Below are positions 22,065 to 32,788 of a stretch of DNA of 64,000 nt, in pieces. The translations under genes and the position numbers were made by a program. The notes beneath the pieces were generated by a model that worked only from the letters and a program-made list of their open reading frames with translations, made no database searches and was not told the origin of the DNA. The stretch is from Aralia elata (taxonomy: Eukaryota; Streptophyta; Magnoliopsida; Apiales; Araliaceae): NCBI GenBank assembly GCA_034770075.1, contig CM068380.1, positions 25,164,638 to 25,228,637 of the forward strand, in the 5' to 3' direction. Position 1 is the first letter of the stretch, and every line of letters starts with the position of its first letter.

Positions 22065-23674
22065 TGTTGCTCGATTTCGCAACCGATAAATACGCGCAAG
22101 TATACGCGGTCAACAAGTAATATAAGATAAGTAAAGTGTCGAACCCACGAGGAATTATGTTAAATAATTACCAAATATCAATCGTATGTAAAATCAATCC
22201 AATTTAAACAATGACAATATGGTTTGTGTTTGTTGTTGATTAAAACTAAAATAAAGGAAATTTAGAAATCAAGGTTTTACTAACACGGGTAAAGTTCAAG
22301 ATAAAAAGGTCTAAGATTACAATATCCCCCAACTCTTCATTTGAACATCCTAATCTCTCTTGTTTGGTAAATTAGAACATACGAATTGCTATCCGAGAAA
22401 TCACAAGTATATATAAGCCTCTCCCGATGGTCGAATACGTATTTCCTATTGTGGTGCATAAATATATTTCTATTCTATACACAAGCAAGAATCCCATATC
22501 AAGAACAATTAATAAGACACATGTCACGTAAAGTCCCATTAACCATTCTATCAATTACCAACTTTCACAATAGAAATCATTAAGCATGCTTCTCAAATGG
22601 ATACATGTGGTATTTAGGTATATGTCTATCCTAAATACAATCAAATTATCAACCCTCAAGAATAATACATAAGACTCACGTCACATAATCTCATACATTA
22701 TCCATAAAGAATATCTAATTTTCACATGAATTCATAACTAGGTCTCAACTTATACTTCCTCTCTCAATTCCATATAAGTTACCAAAGTAATTACGGGCCA
22801 GGTAATTAATCATTAATCAAAGGTTATAAACTTCCAATTCTCAAAATGCCTAATTACCATTCAAGAGAGAGCATTCAATTTAAACTACAAGTTGGGTTCC
22901 ATTGCAATCTTAGAATGAAGAGTTTAGCTCATATTTAATCTTAATAACATCATAAACTGATTATAGTACATGGTTTGGAATAACAAAGTAAGAATAAAGA
23001 ACTACAACAAATGAAGATACACCCCTTTTATGATGATATTCCCGAATTAGTGAGATGTAGTTCTTCTTGAGTTGCTCTTGTTTCCTATTTCGTGCTCCAA
23101 GCCTCTTTGGTTGATGAAATTCTGATAATCTTTCCTTTAGCTCCTTTGTTCTTCTTCTTTTCTCTCAAACCCTAGCTTTTTCCAAAATGTGTAACAAGGC
23201 TTGAATCCCCCCTCCCTTTACTCCCTGGATGGCTACTAATCTGATTACCCTCTCTCCTTGCTTTTCCATTGTGCCCCCGAAATTCCTCCACCGAAACTCC
23301 ACTACCAGCAGAAGTGACAAATGCCAGCCATATCTCTTGTCCCGACCTGTCGCCCCGGCGACAAAAATATACTGCGTAATGCCGCCCCGGCGACGACGTC
23401 GCCCCGGCGATGAATTTTGCCTTCAAACTGTCGCCCCAGCGACATCGTCGCCCCAGCGCTAGATGTTGCCTTCAAGCTGTCGCCCCGGCGCTGGAGCCTA
23501 CTGTTGGATTTTAACATTTTTGCACTAAAATTCCATAATTCCACAATCATCAACATAGATCCTCTTCCTGCACAATAATGCATTAACTAGTGAAATGGTG
23601 CTATAAATGCTTAACGATAGCCGAGAATTGAGCCTAGAAAGCATTCAACTCGTAGGTATAAAACCCACTCATCA
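22065..23674 (-). repeat. 3' LTR of the Athila element (1,610 bp)
   Basis: On plus it reads TGTTGCTCGATTTC...CCCACTCATCA. It carries a GC-rich block of GTCGCCCCGGCGAC-type palindromes at about 23,340-23,490, with one more unit than the other LTR (17 bases, near 23,440-23,460). A TATATATA candidate promoter motif on minus lies at about 22,407-22,416. Confidence 0.95.
23340..23490. repeat. GC-rich palindromic repeats in the Athila LTR
   Basis: GTCGCCCCGGCGAC and variants (GTCGCCCCAGCGAC, GTCGCCCCGGCGCT, GCCGCCCCGGCGAC) occur about seven times, each able to pair with itself, separated by TTGCCTTCAA-type spacers. The 5' LTR has the same block one unit shorter (about 34,070-34,200). The same motif recurs in the internal spacer at 26,887-26,992. 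Confidence 0.85.
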
Positions 23675-23690
23675 AATACCCCCAAACTTA
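23675..23690 (-). promoter_or_regulatory. Polypurine tract of the Athila element
   Basis: Directly inside the 3' LTR, the minus strand reads AAGTTTGGGGGTATT and then the LTR start TGATGAG. A T-then-G5 tract at this spot is the plus-strand priming site expected for this lineage. Confidence 0.75.
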
Positions 23691-24936
23691 AGACTATGCT
23701 TGTCCTCAAGCAAAACAAAGGAAATGCACAACACATAATGCTACAATTATTGGAATGCAAATGCAAGAGTTCTATGCCAGAGCAGTGCAGTCAGGATAAG
23801 GACATCCAGCCTCAACAATTAAAAACAAATACACAACCTTTCCACCAAATGATTACCAGAAATGAAACTCACAACAATTTCGCCAAATGTTTAACCCTTA
23901 AGTGTGTGTGTGTGGTTGGACTATAGATCACGCACTGATTACAATTCAATCCTAGAACTACATTGCTCAAAAGAAGATAAAACAGTCAATACCCAAAATG
24001 CTAGCAACTCTCATGCTCACTAGCCTCTATTTCTACATTCTAATTAGCTATATTATATAACTATCACCGAGTGCGTGTTACGCTCCATCTCGATGATGAT
24101 ATACTAACATCTAGACTTGTGCGATGTCTATCTTCATTAGGCTTTTCAATGTCATCCATGTAGCAAACTTTCCACCGATGACTCCCAAACCAGATGGTTT
24201 TAAGGCATCAAGCGTAGAAACGCTCCAACGGGCTTACTTGTTCGAATGACAAAGGCCACAAAGACAAACTAGTCAAGATTTGCTCATATCTGTCTATATT
24301 TCATTTTCAATAATAACCAGCATTCAAGACAGACATCGAAGCAGTAAATAAGCATAAAAAATATCATTTTTTTTTTTTTGACTATCCTATCTTTTAATGA
24401 GCAACAGTTTCACGAGTTGAATATAAAATCTCACGTAACCACAACAATATCATGTGCATTAGGAACTCCAAGGGTTAAAAATTCAAGAGAAATAGGCACG
24501 AGTTAGCATTTCTAATATAGCAATTCAGATCCAAGGTGCATAAGACATTAAAACAGTGATTACCAAGTCATCATCAGCTTTCCTTAAATACACTGCTCAT
24601 AGGTTTCTAAATGCAGATCTACATAATGCTGAGAAACCACAAATCAAAAGGAAAGATAGATTATGAATATGCTCAATGATCATCAACAAGTGACATTAAT
24701 AGAAATAAGCATTCATAGCAAGAAAAGTCATTTTGATGATATTTCACATGATTATTTTCAATAAAAACCATCCTTCAAAAACTGTCTTTAAAGCTGGACG
24801 ACCTGCATACTAACTACAACTACGATGCTAAAGCATTAAACCAACTGAAATAATAGTAAAACCACCCCCAAACTTAAAATGGAGAATGTCCTTATTGTCT
24901 AAAGAGTGCAAAATGTGAAACTGAGGACTCCCCTGA
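23691..24936. other. Athila internal 3' region without coding potential
   Basis: This lies between the third ORF and the polypurine tract. It is AT-rich with scattered stops in all frames and a T-run at 24,368-24,380. A long non-coding 3' region is usual in Athila elements. I see nothing else in it. Confidence 0.5.
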
Positions 24937-26083
24937 TCATGGTTGGTTGATATCCTCCACCTCAACATCAGACGGCGGAAAGGGGGGGAGTGGCTGGGGC
25001 ACGGGAAATGGGATCGGTGGTCCTCCAGGATTCAGCCTCGCGAACTGTTCAGCCAGAACTGCATTGAAGCTCGTGGTGTAGTTGAATATGTGCTCCTGCC
25101 TCTCTGCAAGTCGTTGGTTCTGCTGTACCAGCAGCATTTGCATGTCTCTGAGTTGACTGCTGACACGAGATCTCGGCTGGGAGCTAGAATCAGTAGGTGA
25201 AGCAGGGGCATCCACTGGGTCTGCCTGGGGCTGAATAATAAATCCTCGACCCCGCGGGTGCGACTCTACCTGGTCCCAAACTGAATATCTGGAAATCAGT
25301 CGATGGTCCAAGACCAGCAATGGCTGATGAACAATCTCATCCTCGGTCCACTGAACGCCTGCAGCCCGGCACAATCCGCAAATAAGAGACGGGTGTGGCA
25401 ACCCGCCGTGAACATTACTCCTCAGGATTCTGCGAATGTTACTCTCAATAATACGGCCCACGTCGATTGCGTAGTCCATGACTATAGCATACAAGAGGGC
25501 AGCCCTGTCTTTTGTAACATCACTCACATGGACTGTGGGCATCAGCTTAGCGCAGAGAAAAGCATACCAAATCTTACCATATAAGCTTAACTCCTTGCTA
25601 TGAAAAAAAAGTACCCCCTCTGTTGCCCTTAGCAACCCACGTGGTGCCCGGTCTGCACAAGTCTGTCATGATTCTGTCATAGTCGGGCGAGGATCGCAGG
25701 AACTCAGTATATTGGCACACAGGCGGAGCGTCCAATGAATAGTAATCGTTAATAGCCTGGGCGCTGAATGGTACTGTTCTGCCTCGCACTGTCACAGTAT
25801 AGGGCAGCGTGTCTTTTGCATTCGCATAAAACTCCTGGACGATGGCTACCACAGCTGCCTCGGGCTGCTCAATAAAAGTGTCCCACTCTCTCTCAGTAAT
25901 CTGATCGCCCATCTCTCCATCCACTCTCCAACTAGGACGCAGGCCACGCTCGGGCGTCAGAGCCTTACCCACTATGAAGGTGTCAAATCGCTCAGCGGCC
26001 TCAGCACTGATAAACTTACTGTGATCAAAAGCCCGTGCCTGTGGTGCTGAAGAACCCTCACCCCTGAATCTTTTTGGCGGCAT
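24937..26083 (-). pseudogene. Athila third ORF in the env-like position (frameshifted)
   Basis: The start is at 26,083 (MPPKRFRGEGSS). The first part (25,598-26,083) has the TEREWDTFIEQPE and YSLDAPPVCQY regions typical of the plant retrotransposon domain often annotated as putative plant transposon protein. The second part (24,937-25,635) reads on in another frame with GGLPHPSLICGLCRAAGV. Its Ser/Pro-rich tail includes SSQPRSRVSSQLRDMQMLLVQ and a Gln-rich helix, then a Pro-rich end. The two frames meet at a run of eight A (plus strand, 25,600-25,607), so a one-base slip in a homopolymer explains the break. Although it sits where retroviruses have env, I see no signal peptide or clear membrane span. 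Function is unknown. Total would be near 380 residues. Confidence 0.8.
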
Positions 26084-27310
26084 GACTGATCAATACTTCG
26101 TGCAAACAACCACAAACAAAAATTTCCCCCAAACTTAATTCCAACAAATTTTCAGTTTCACTGCAACCACCCAATTCCAGCAATATATATAGACCAACAC
26201 TCGATTTAGCCCACACAAATGAATAATACAGTGTAATCTCACAGCCTCAGTTTATAGCAGTTGAACAAAACTCAATGCAGACACAAAATACCCCAGATTG
26301 ATGTCCAATATATGCAAAAGCCCACCTCACAGAGTACAAAGGTTGTAAATTTTCAACAATTGCAAAAATAAATCACACTGCAGTCCCAAGTAGTGATGAT
26401 TATGAACTAAAACTCAGAAGCAATTAACACCAAGGATTACACTGGCAATTTAATCCCAACCTCACGATAGAGCAGTTACAAGTGGTTCACCCAATTGCAG
26501 GTAATGGAAAATCCCAACTAAAATTCAATTTGGTCCAATTCAACCTCACTGACTACTATAGATGCAAGGTCAATGATCAATAAACAAAAGCAATTCGCAC
26601 CCAGCGCAACAATGACATACCTTGGATGATTTCAGTGAGCAAAATCGCAAAAGACAAACCCTAGCTTGAATTCCCAATTACCTCATGAAATTCCAGAATC
26701 TTCAGTTGAAACTTGTGTTGGTGGTGCGAAATCCGACTGCAATGGGTTGAAATTGGTTGTGGGTTAGTGTGGGAAGTGTTTCGAATGGATTGAGAGGGGA
26801 AACCGAGCCTGGGAGGAGAGGAATTGGGAATGAAATGTACGAACTGCAGCTGAAATGGGGGTTTTTTAAAAACTGGATTCCGTGTTTGTCGCCGGGGCGA
26901 CGAAATTTGAGCTTGAAACGTCGCCGGGGCGATAGGAGCGCTGGGGCGATATAATTGGCTTAGGAGTTGTCGCCGGGGCGACGGACCCTACTGCATCACC
27001 CAACTTGTGTTCTTCTAAATCTGACCCAAAACCCAACTTAACATTACCAACCTGTATTAAGCATCATTGCACACGTATTCTGAATATATTGCCCAAAAAT
27101 TTAACATTTAGAGCCCAATGAGTGAATAGCTTTTCTAACCAAAACGCAAAAAAAGAAAAAAAAAATGAAAAATTTAGAAACATAAGAAAACAAACTTGAC
27201 GAACTGAAATGTAGCATCAAAATGTAAAGGATACGGATACGGATAATGGGTTGCCTCCCATCCAGCGCGTGGTTTAAAGTCCTCGGCCCGACTTCACATC
27301 CATTCAAGGC
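26084..27310. other. Athila spacer between pol and the third ORF, with LTR-like palindromes
   Basis: No ORF of note. At about 26,887-26,992 the spacer holds four copies of GTCGCCGGGGCGA(C/T)-type words separated by AATTTGAGCTTGAAAC-like spacers. This is the same family as the LTR block at 23,340-23,490. An acceptor site for a spliced message for the third ORF would be expected here, but I cannot point to one. Confidence 0.55.
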
Positions 27311-30300
27311 TTAGTTGGCTAAAGTGATCGAGGTCTTCTGGCGAGCGAAGCCGCCACCCCAATAATGCTTAAGGCGTTGCCCGTTAACTTTGAATGTCAC
27401 TTCCGGATTATCACCATAGATTTCGACAGCTCCGTGTGGGAATGCGTGTTTGATAGTGAAAGGACCCGACCAACGCGATTTGAGTTTTCCGGGAAAAAGC
27501 CTCAATCTAGAGTTGTACAACAATACTGCTTGGCCAGGTTCGAATTTCCTGTCAGCAATCTTCTTATCATGCCACCTCTTTACCTTTTCCTTGTACAATT
27601 TTGAATTTTCATAAGCTTGTAGTCGAAACTCATCAAGTTCATTGAGCTGAAGAAGCCTTTTCTCGCCTGTAGTTGTGAGGTCAAAATTCAACTTTCTAAT
27701 GGCCCAGAACGCTTTGTGCTCGAGTTCAACCGGGAGATGGCATGCCTTGCCATAAACAAGCTGGTATGGTGACATACCAATGGGTGTTTTAAAAGCCGTT
27801 CTGTACGCCCACAATGCATCATCCAGCTTTGTTGACCAATCTTTTCTTGTGGGGTTAACGATCTTTTCCAGGATTTTCTTCACTTCTCTGTTGGAAACCT
27901 CTGCTTGTCCATTGGTCTGGGGGTGATAAGCAGTAGCAATCCTATGAGTGACCCCATATTTTCCCAAGAGGGCAGCAAAATATTTATTGCAGAAGTGACT
28001 CCCTTCATCACTAATCATAGCTCTCGGAGTGCCGAATCTTGTGAAGATATTCTTTTGAAGGAATTTCAGCACTACCTTGGAATCATTAGTGGGAAATGCG
28101 GCTGCCTCCACCCATTTAGATACATAATCTACTGCCAAGAGAATGTATAGATTGTTGAAAGAGGGTGGGAATGGCCCCATGAAATCTATACCCCAAACAT
28201 CAAATACTTTAACCTCCAGGATCATGTTTAGAGGCATTTCGTGCCTTTTGGAGATATTCCCCATCCGTTGACATCTATCACATTTTAGCACAAACTGATG
28301 AGCATCCTTGAACAAAGTTGGCCAAAAGAACCCCGCTTGCAACACCTTAGTGGCTGTTTTCTCACCTCCGTAGTGTCCTCCATATAACGAATCATGACAG
28401 TGATGGAGAATGCTCTCGACCTCGCTCTGTGGAACACACCTTCGAATCATTTGGTCCACACAATGCTTGAACAAATATGGCTCATCCCACATATACCTAG
28501 TAACATCATGAAGAAACTTTTTCTTTTGCTGCCACGACAAGTCCGGTGGAAGAGTGTTACTAACCAAGTAGTTAGCAAAATCAGCATACCAAGGTATTTC
28601 GCCTTGAACCACAAACAGTTGTTCATCCGGGAAAGATTCATTTATTAGCACCTTATCTTCCTTATCATGCCCCGGATTCTCCAATCTAGATAGATGGTCG
28701 GCTACTTGGTTTTCAGTTCCCTTTTTGTCCCGAATCTCCAAGTCAAACTCCTGTAGCAATAGGATCCATCTAATCAATCTCGGTTTAGCATCTTTCTTTG
28801 CAATGAGATATCGAATAGCTGAGTGGTCCGTGAATACAACCACCTTTGTTCCAATCAAGTAAGATCGAAACTTGTCAAATGCATAAACTACTGCAAGCAA
28901 CTCCTTCTCGGTAGTGGTGTAATTGAGTTGTGCATCAGTTAAGGTTTTGCTAGCATAGTAAATGGCATGAAAAACCTTCTCCTTTCGCTGTCCCAAAACA
29001 GCCCCCACCGCATAATCACTGGCATCACACATCAACTCAAAGGGTTTTGACCAATCTGGAGCGACTATCACTGGTGCAGTGGTTAATTTCTTCTTTAGTA
29101 GCTCAAATGCCGTCAAACACTCCTCATCAAACTTGAATGGCACATCTTTCTCTAGTAGACTGCACAAAGGCTTAGTGATCTTAGAAAAGTCCTTAATGAA
29201 TCTTCGGTAGAACCCCGCATGTCCTAGAAAACTGCGAATGCCCTTCACTGAGGTTGGTGGAGGTAAGTTTTCAATTGTTTCGAGTTTTGCTCTATCCACC
29301 TCAAGACCTCTAGATGACACCTTATGCCCAAGTATTATGCCCTCTTGCACCATGAAGTGACATTTTTCCCAGTTGAGCACCAGATTAGTTTCCACACATC
29401 TCTTCAGTATTAGAACTAGATTTTCCAAGCAGTTGTCAAATGAATCACCAAATACTGAGAAGTCATCCATGAAAACTTCAACATTGCGTTCTACCAAATC
29501 TGAGAAAATAGCCATCATGCACCTTTGAAAAGTGGCCGGTGCATTACACAATCCGAATGAGACCCTTCTAAAAGCAAAAGTACCAAAGGGGCATGTGAAG
29601 GTAGTCTTTTCTTGATCTTCTGGAGCAATAGCAATCTGATTATATCCCGAATATCCATCCAACAAACAATAGTACTCATGTCCAGCTAGTCTATCCAACA
29701 TTTGATCAATGAAGGGTAATGGGAAGTGATCCTTTCGAGTTGCTTTGTTAAGCCTCCTGTAATCCATGCACACCCTCCATCCAGTTACTGTTCTTGTTGG
29801 AATTAAATCATTTTTTTCATTGGCCTCGACTGTCATACCCCCTTTCTTAGGTACACACTGAACTGGGCTCACCCAAGCACTGTCAGAAATAGGATAAATT
29901 ATTCCAGCATCTAACCATTTCAAAATCTCTTTCTTTACTACTTCTTTCATGATTGGGTTGAGCCTCCTTTGATGTTCCACAGTTGGCTTACTATCATCCT
30001 CCATCAAGATTTTGTGCATACAGTAAGATGGGCTTATTCCCTTGATGTCGGCGATGGTCCATCCAATAGCAGATTTGTACTCTCTAAGAACCCGCAACAG
30101 CTTGCTTTCCTGAAACTCGTTAAGCACAGATGCAATAATAACAGGTAAAGTAGCTGAATCACCTAAATATGCATACCTGAGATGGTTAGGCAAGGGTTTT
30201 AGCTCAAGTGATGGAGGTGTCTCAAGGGATGGTTTCAACCGATCTGTAGCATTCTCAGGATGTTCAAGAGATTCAAACGGAATTTGAAACTTGCTCCCTC

Positions 30301-30403
30301 GTGGTACTGTATCTAAAATCTGTAGATATTCAACCAACTCTGGATCTTCTATGTCAAACTCTCCCAGAAGTGCAGTTTCTAATGGATCATTGTTTAAACA
30401 CAT
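27311..30403 (-). CDS. Athila Pol: reverse transcriptase, RNase H, integrase
   Basis: The frame of 1,030 residues is open from end to end. RT spans about residues 160-340, with CMDYRRLNKATRKDHFPLPF, LDGYSGYNQI and the catalytic FMDDFSVF. RNase H is at about 450-580 (CDASDYAVGAVL, ELLAVVYAF, FTDHSAIRYL). Integrase is at about 650-900, with an H-H-C-C finger (ending CDRCQRMG) and D-D-E core (GIDFMGPF, ISDEGSHF, TAYHPQTNGQAE). It copies the element's RNA into DNA and inserts it. In intact relatives gag and pol are one frame. Here the ORF starts at an ATG overlapping the end of the gag frame, after small shifts near 30,394-30,450. The YRRLNKATRKDHFPLPF and FMDDFSVF motifs place it in Athila. Confidence 0.92.
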   Translation of the reverse strand: MCLNNDPLETALLGEFDIEDPELVEYLQILDTVPRGSKFQIPFESLEHPENATDRLKPSLETPPSLELKPLPNHLRYAYLGDSATLPVIIASVLNEFQESKLLRVLREYKSAIGWTIADIKGISPSYCMHKILMEDDSKPTVEHQRRLNPIMKEVVKKEILKWLDAGIIYPISDSAWVSPVQCVPKKGGMTVEANEKNDLIPTRTVTGWRVCMDYRRLNKATRKDHFPLPFIDQMLDRLAGHEYYCLLDGYSGYNQIAIAPEDQEKTTFTCPFGTFAFRRVSFGLCNAPATFQRCMMAIFSDLVERNVEVFMDDFSVFGDSFDNCLENLVLILKRCVETNLVLNWEKCHFMVQEGIILGHKVSSRGLEVDRAKLETIENLPPPTSVKGIRSFLGHAGFYRRFIKDFSKITKPLCSLLEKDVPFKFDEECLTAFELLKKKLTTAPVIVAPDWSKPFELMCDASDYAVGAVLGQRKEKVFHAIYYASKTLTDAQLNYTTTEKELLAVVYAFDKFRSYLIGTKVVVFTDHSAIRYLIAKKDAKPRLIRWILLLQEFDLEIRDKKGTENQVADHLSRLENPGHDKEDKVLINESFPDEQLFVVQGEIPWYADFANYLVSNTLPPDLSWQQKKKFLHDVTRYMWDEPYLFKHCVDQMIRRCVPQSEVESILHHCHDSLYGGHYGGEKTATKVLQAGFFWPTLFKDAHQFVLKCDRCQRMGNISKRHEMPLNMILEVKVFDVWGIDFMGPFPPSFNNLYILLAVDYVSKWVEAAAFPTNDSKVVLKFLQKNIFTRFGTPRAMISDEGSHFCNKYFAALLGKYGVTHRIATAYHPQTNGQAEVSNREVKKILEKIVNPTRKDWSTKLDDALWAYRTAFKTPIGMSPYQLVYGKACHLPVELEHKAFWAIRKLNFDLTTTGEKRLLQLNELDEFRLQAYENSKLYKEKVKRWHDKKIADRKFEPGQAVLLYNSRLRLFPGKLKSRWSGPFTIKHAFPHGAVEIYGDNPEVTFKVNGQRLKHYWGGGFARQKTSITLAN

Positions 30404-32667
30404 TCAAAAACTCGTCTTTCACAGCTTGCTCGATAACATCCACATGAAAAACATTCTTCCTCATCCGAAGGGAATTTCATGGCCTTAAATACATTGAAGG
30501 TCACTTCTTGATCCTGAACCCTCATAGTGAGCTCTCCCTTTTGCACATCGATTAAAGTTCTTCCAGTGGCTAAAAATGGTCTTCCCAGAATAATAGGAAT
30601 GTTTTTATCTTCCTCATAATCTAAGATGATAAAATCAGCCGGGAAGATGAATTTATCCACCTTGACCAGAATGTCTTCAACAATTCCCCTTGGGTATGTA
30701 ACCGACCTATCGGCAAGTTGAAGAGAAATGTTTGTAGGCTTCGGTGCAGGTAATCCCAACTGAGTATACACGGATAATGGCATGAGATTAATACTAGCAC
30801 CCAAGTCACACAAACATTTGTTGAAAGAAAGGCTACCAATAGTACACGGTATAGTGAAGCTGCCTGGATCTTTCAACTTGGGAGGTAGCTTTCTTTGCAG
30901 CACGGCACTACATTCTTCTGTCAAAGCCACTGTCTCAAAGTCATTTAGCCTTTTCTTCCTAGATAGGATTCCTTTCATAAATTTGGCATAGCTAGGCATC
31001 TGTTCTAAGGCCTCTGCAAAAGGAATATTAATTTGAAGCTTCTTGAAGACCTCCAGGAATTTGGCAAACTGTTTATCTAACTTCTGCTTCTGCAATCTCT
31101 GAGGGAAAGGTACTGGTGGATACACTTTTGGAGTAGGCTCAACACTAGGTTTATCTGTGGTATCTTTCTGCCCTGACTCAGGTGGTACACTGCTGTCCAT
31201 TTCCTTAGAAAAATCAGCATTAGTCAAGTCCGAAGGAGAGCTTGAGTGGGCTGGCCCCTTTTGCAATTCGGGCTCCTGTAAGGTTTGTTTACCACTTCTG
31301 AGAGTTACTGCCTGACATTCCTCTTTCCCATCTCTTCTTGGATTAGTCTCTGTGTTACTAGGAAGAGATCCCTGAGGTCTATTTGACATGGAACTAGCCA
31401 TCTGCCCAATTTGATTTTCCAAAGCCTTAAGTGCTGCTGCTTGGTTTTTAATCAAGATATCTTGGTTAGCCATGTGTTTCAATATCAACTCCTCAAAATC
31501 TGATTTTCTCTCTGGTTGTGGTTGTGAGGTTTGAGCTGTATGATGTTGTTGAGGCTGATTTTGGAACCCTGGTGGATGATGTGGCTTAGGAGCTTGCTGA
31601 AAATTTTGATTGTTGCTCCAAGAAAAGTTAGGATGGTTCCTATTTCCAGCATTGTAAGTGTTTTGGTACTGATTTAGCGGTCTCTGGTAGCTACTTACAA
31701 ACTGAACTGCCTCGTGGTCAAATGGACATTGGTCATTGGCATGTGTCCCTGCACAAACTTCACAAACAACAGCCACCTGCTGCACTTTTGAATCAGTCAA
31801 GGAATCAAGTTTCTTTGACATTGCTGCCATTTGCGCTGCTAAGGCTGTGATGGCATCCACCTCTAATACTCCGGCTACCTTTGGTTGACTCATTCTAGAA
31901 GTTGGCCACTGGTAGTTATTTGCAGTCATGACCTCCAATAACTCAATTGCTTCCCCATAATTCTTAGCCATGAGAGATCCCCCAGCTGCTGCATCTATAC
32001 AAGATCGATTGTGAGATCCCAATCCGCTGTAGAAGGTATTCAATTGCATCCATGGGAGGAATCCATGATGTGGGCATCTTCGAAGCAAATCTTTAAATCT
32101 TTCCCATGCCTCATACAATGACTCCCCATGATGTTGCTCAAAGGTTACAATTTCATTTCTCAATCTAGCAGACTTTGCAGGAGGGAAGAACTTTGCCAAA
32201 AATTTCTGTGCTAAGTCTGACCATGTAGTGATGGACCCCGGTTGCAATGAGTGAAGCCAACTCTTAGCTTTGTCTCTCAAAGTGAACGGGAAAAGTCTAA
32301 GTCTCAAAGCATCATCCGTTACCCCAACAAATTTGAAAGTATCACATATCTCAATAAAACTCAACAAATGCTCATTAGGGTTGTCATTGGGCAAACCCCC
32401 AAACTGTAACGAATTTTGCACCATTTGTATTGTTCCCGGTCTAATTTCAAAGGCAGTTGCAGTTATTGCCGGTCTTATGATACTAGACTGTAGATCACTA
32501 ATCTGCGGCGTTGCATAGTCTTTCAATGCTTTTTGTTCCTCTGCCGCCATGGTTTCTTGATTGTTAGAATCCCTGATTCTTTCTCTTCTTAGTCTTCGGG
32601 TATTTCTCTCGATCTCGGGATCGTAAGGAAATAACTCAAGACTTTGTGATCGGCGCATACAAATCAA
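30394..32667 (-). CDS. Athila Gag and aspartic protease
   Basis: 757 residues. The Retrotrans_gag domain lies at about residues 90-230 (FPFTLRDKAKSWLHSL, EAWERFKDLLRRCPHHG). A short Cys-His finger-like motif (CEVCAGTHANDQC) follows at about 305, then a Gln/Pro/Asn-rich linker. The protease active site is CDLGASINLMPL near residue 630, and ILGRPFLATGR is the second protease landmark. The last 25 residues (after SDEEE) are Cys/Arg-rich and unlike the family, a sign that the frame has shifted; pol continues in other frames. At least two small indels lie at about 30,394-30,450, one at a run of five A on plus. The N-terminal start at 32,667 is the first ATG. It would form the virus-like particle and process the polyprotein. 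Confidence 0.88.
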   Translation of the reverse strand: MICMRRSQSLELFPYDPEIERNTRRLRRERIRDSNNQETMAAEEQKALKDYATPQISDLQSSIIRPAITATAFEIRPGTIQMVQNSLQFGGLPNDNPNEHLLSFIEICDTFKFVGVTDDALRLRLFPFTLRDKAKSWLHSLQPGSITTWSDLAQKFLAKFFPPAKSARLRNEIVTFEQHHGESLYEAWERFKDLLRRCPHHGFLPWMQLNTFYSGLGSHNRSCIDAAAGGSLMAKNYGEAIELLEVMTANNYQWPTSRMSQPKVAGVLEVDAITALAAQMAAMSKKLDSLTDSKVQQVAVVCEVCAGTHANDQCPFDHEAVQFVSSYQRPLNQYQNTYNAGNRNHPNFSWSNNQNFQQAPKPHHPPGFQNQPQQHHTAQTSQPQPERKSDFEELILKHMANQDILIKNQAAALKALENQIGQMASSMSNRPQGSLPSNTETNPRRDGKEECQAVTLRSGKQTLQEPELQKGPAHSSSPSDLTNADFSKEMDSSVPPESGQKDTTDKPSVEPTPKVYPPVPFPQRLQKQKLDKQFAKFLEVFKKLQINIPFAEALEQMPSYAKFMKGILSRKKRLNDFETVALTEECSAVLQRKLPPKLKDPGSFTIPCTIGSLSFNKCLCDLGASINLMPLSVYTQLGLPAPKPTNISLQLADRSVTYPRGIVEDILVKVDKFIFPADFIILDYEEDKNIPIILGRPFLATGRTLIDVQKGELTMRVQDQEVTFNVFKAMKFPSDEEECFSCGCYRASCERRVFECV

Positions 32668-32764
32668 GGGTATCTACAAAATCAAGTAAACAAAAATTAA
32701 AAACAAGTCTAATTTAAGATCAATTCAACTATAATCAATATTGGTAAAATTATTGTAAAATAAC

Positions 32765-32782
32765 TCCCCGGCAACGGCGCCA
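32765..32782 (-). promoter_or_regulatory. Primer binding site (tRNA-Asp type) of the Athila element
   Basis: The minus strand reads TGGCGCCGTTGCCGGGGA, six bases inside the 5' LTR. This complements the plant tRNA-Asp 3' end and is the standard Athila site. All 18 bases match. Confidence 0.9.
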
Positions 32783-32788
32783 AAAACT

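Noticed and set aside
24937..26083. Athila third ORF considered as a true envelope gene
   Set aside because: The position is env-like, but I see no signal peptide, membrane anchor or glycosylation-rich ectodomain; it matches a plant retrotransposon domain of unknown role.
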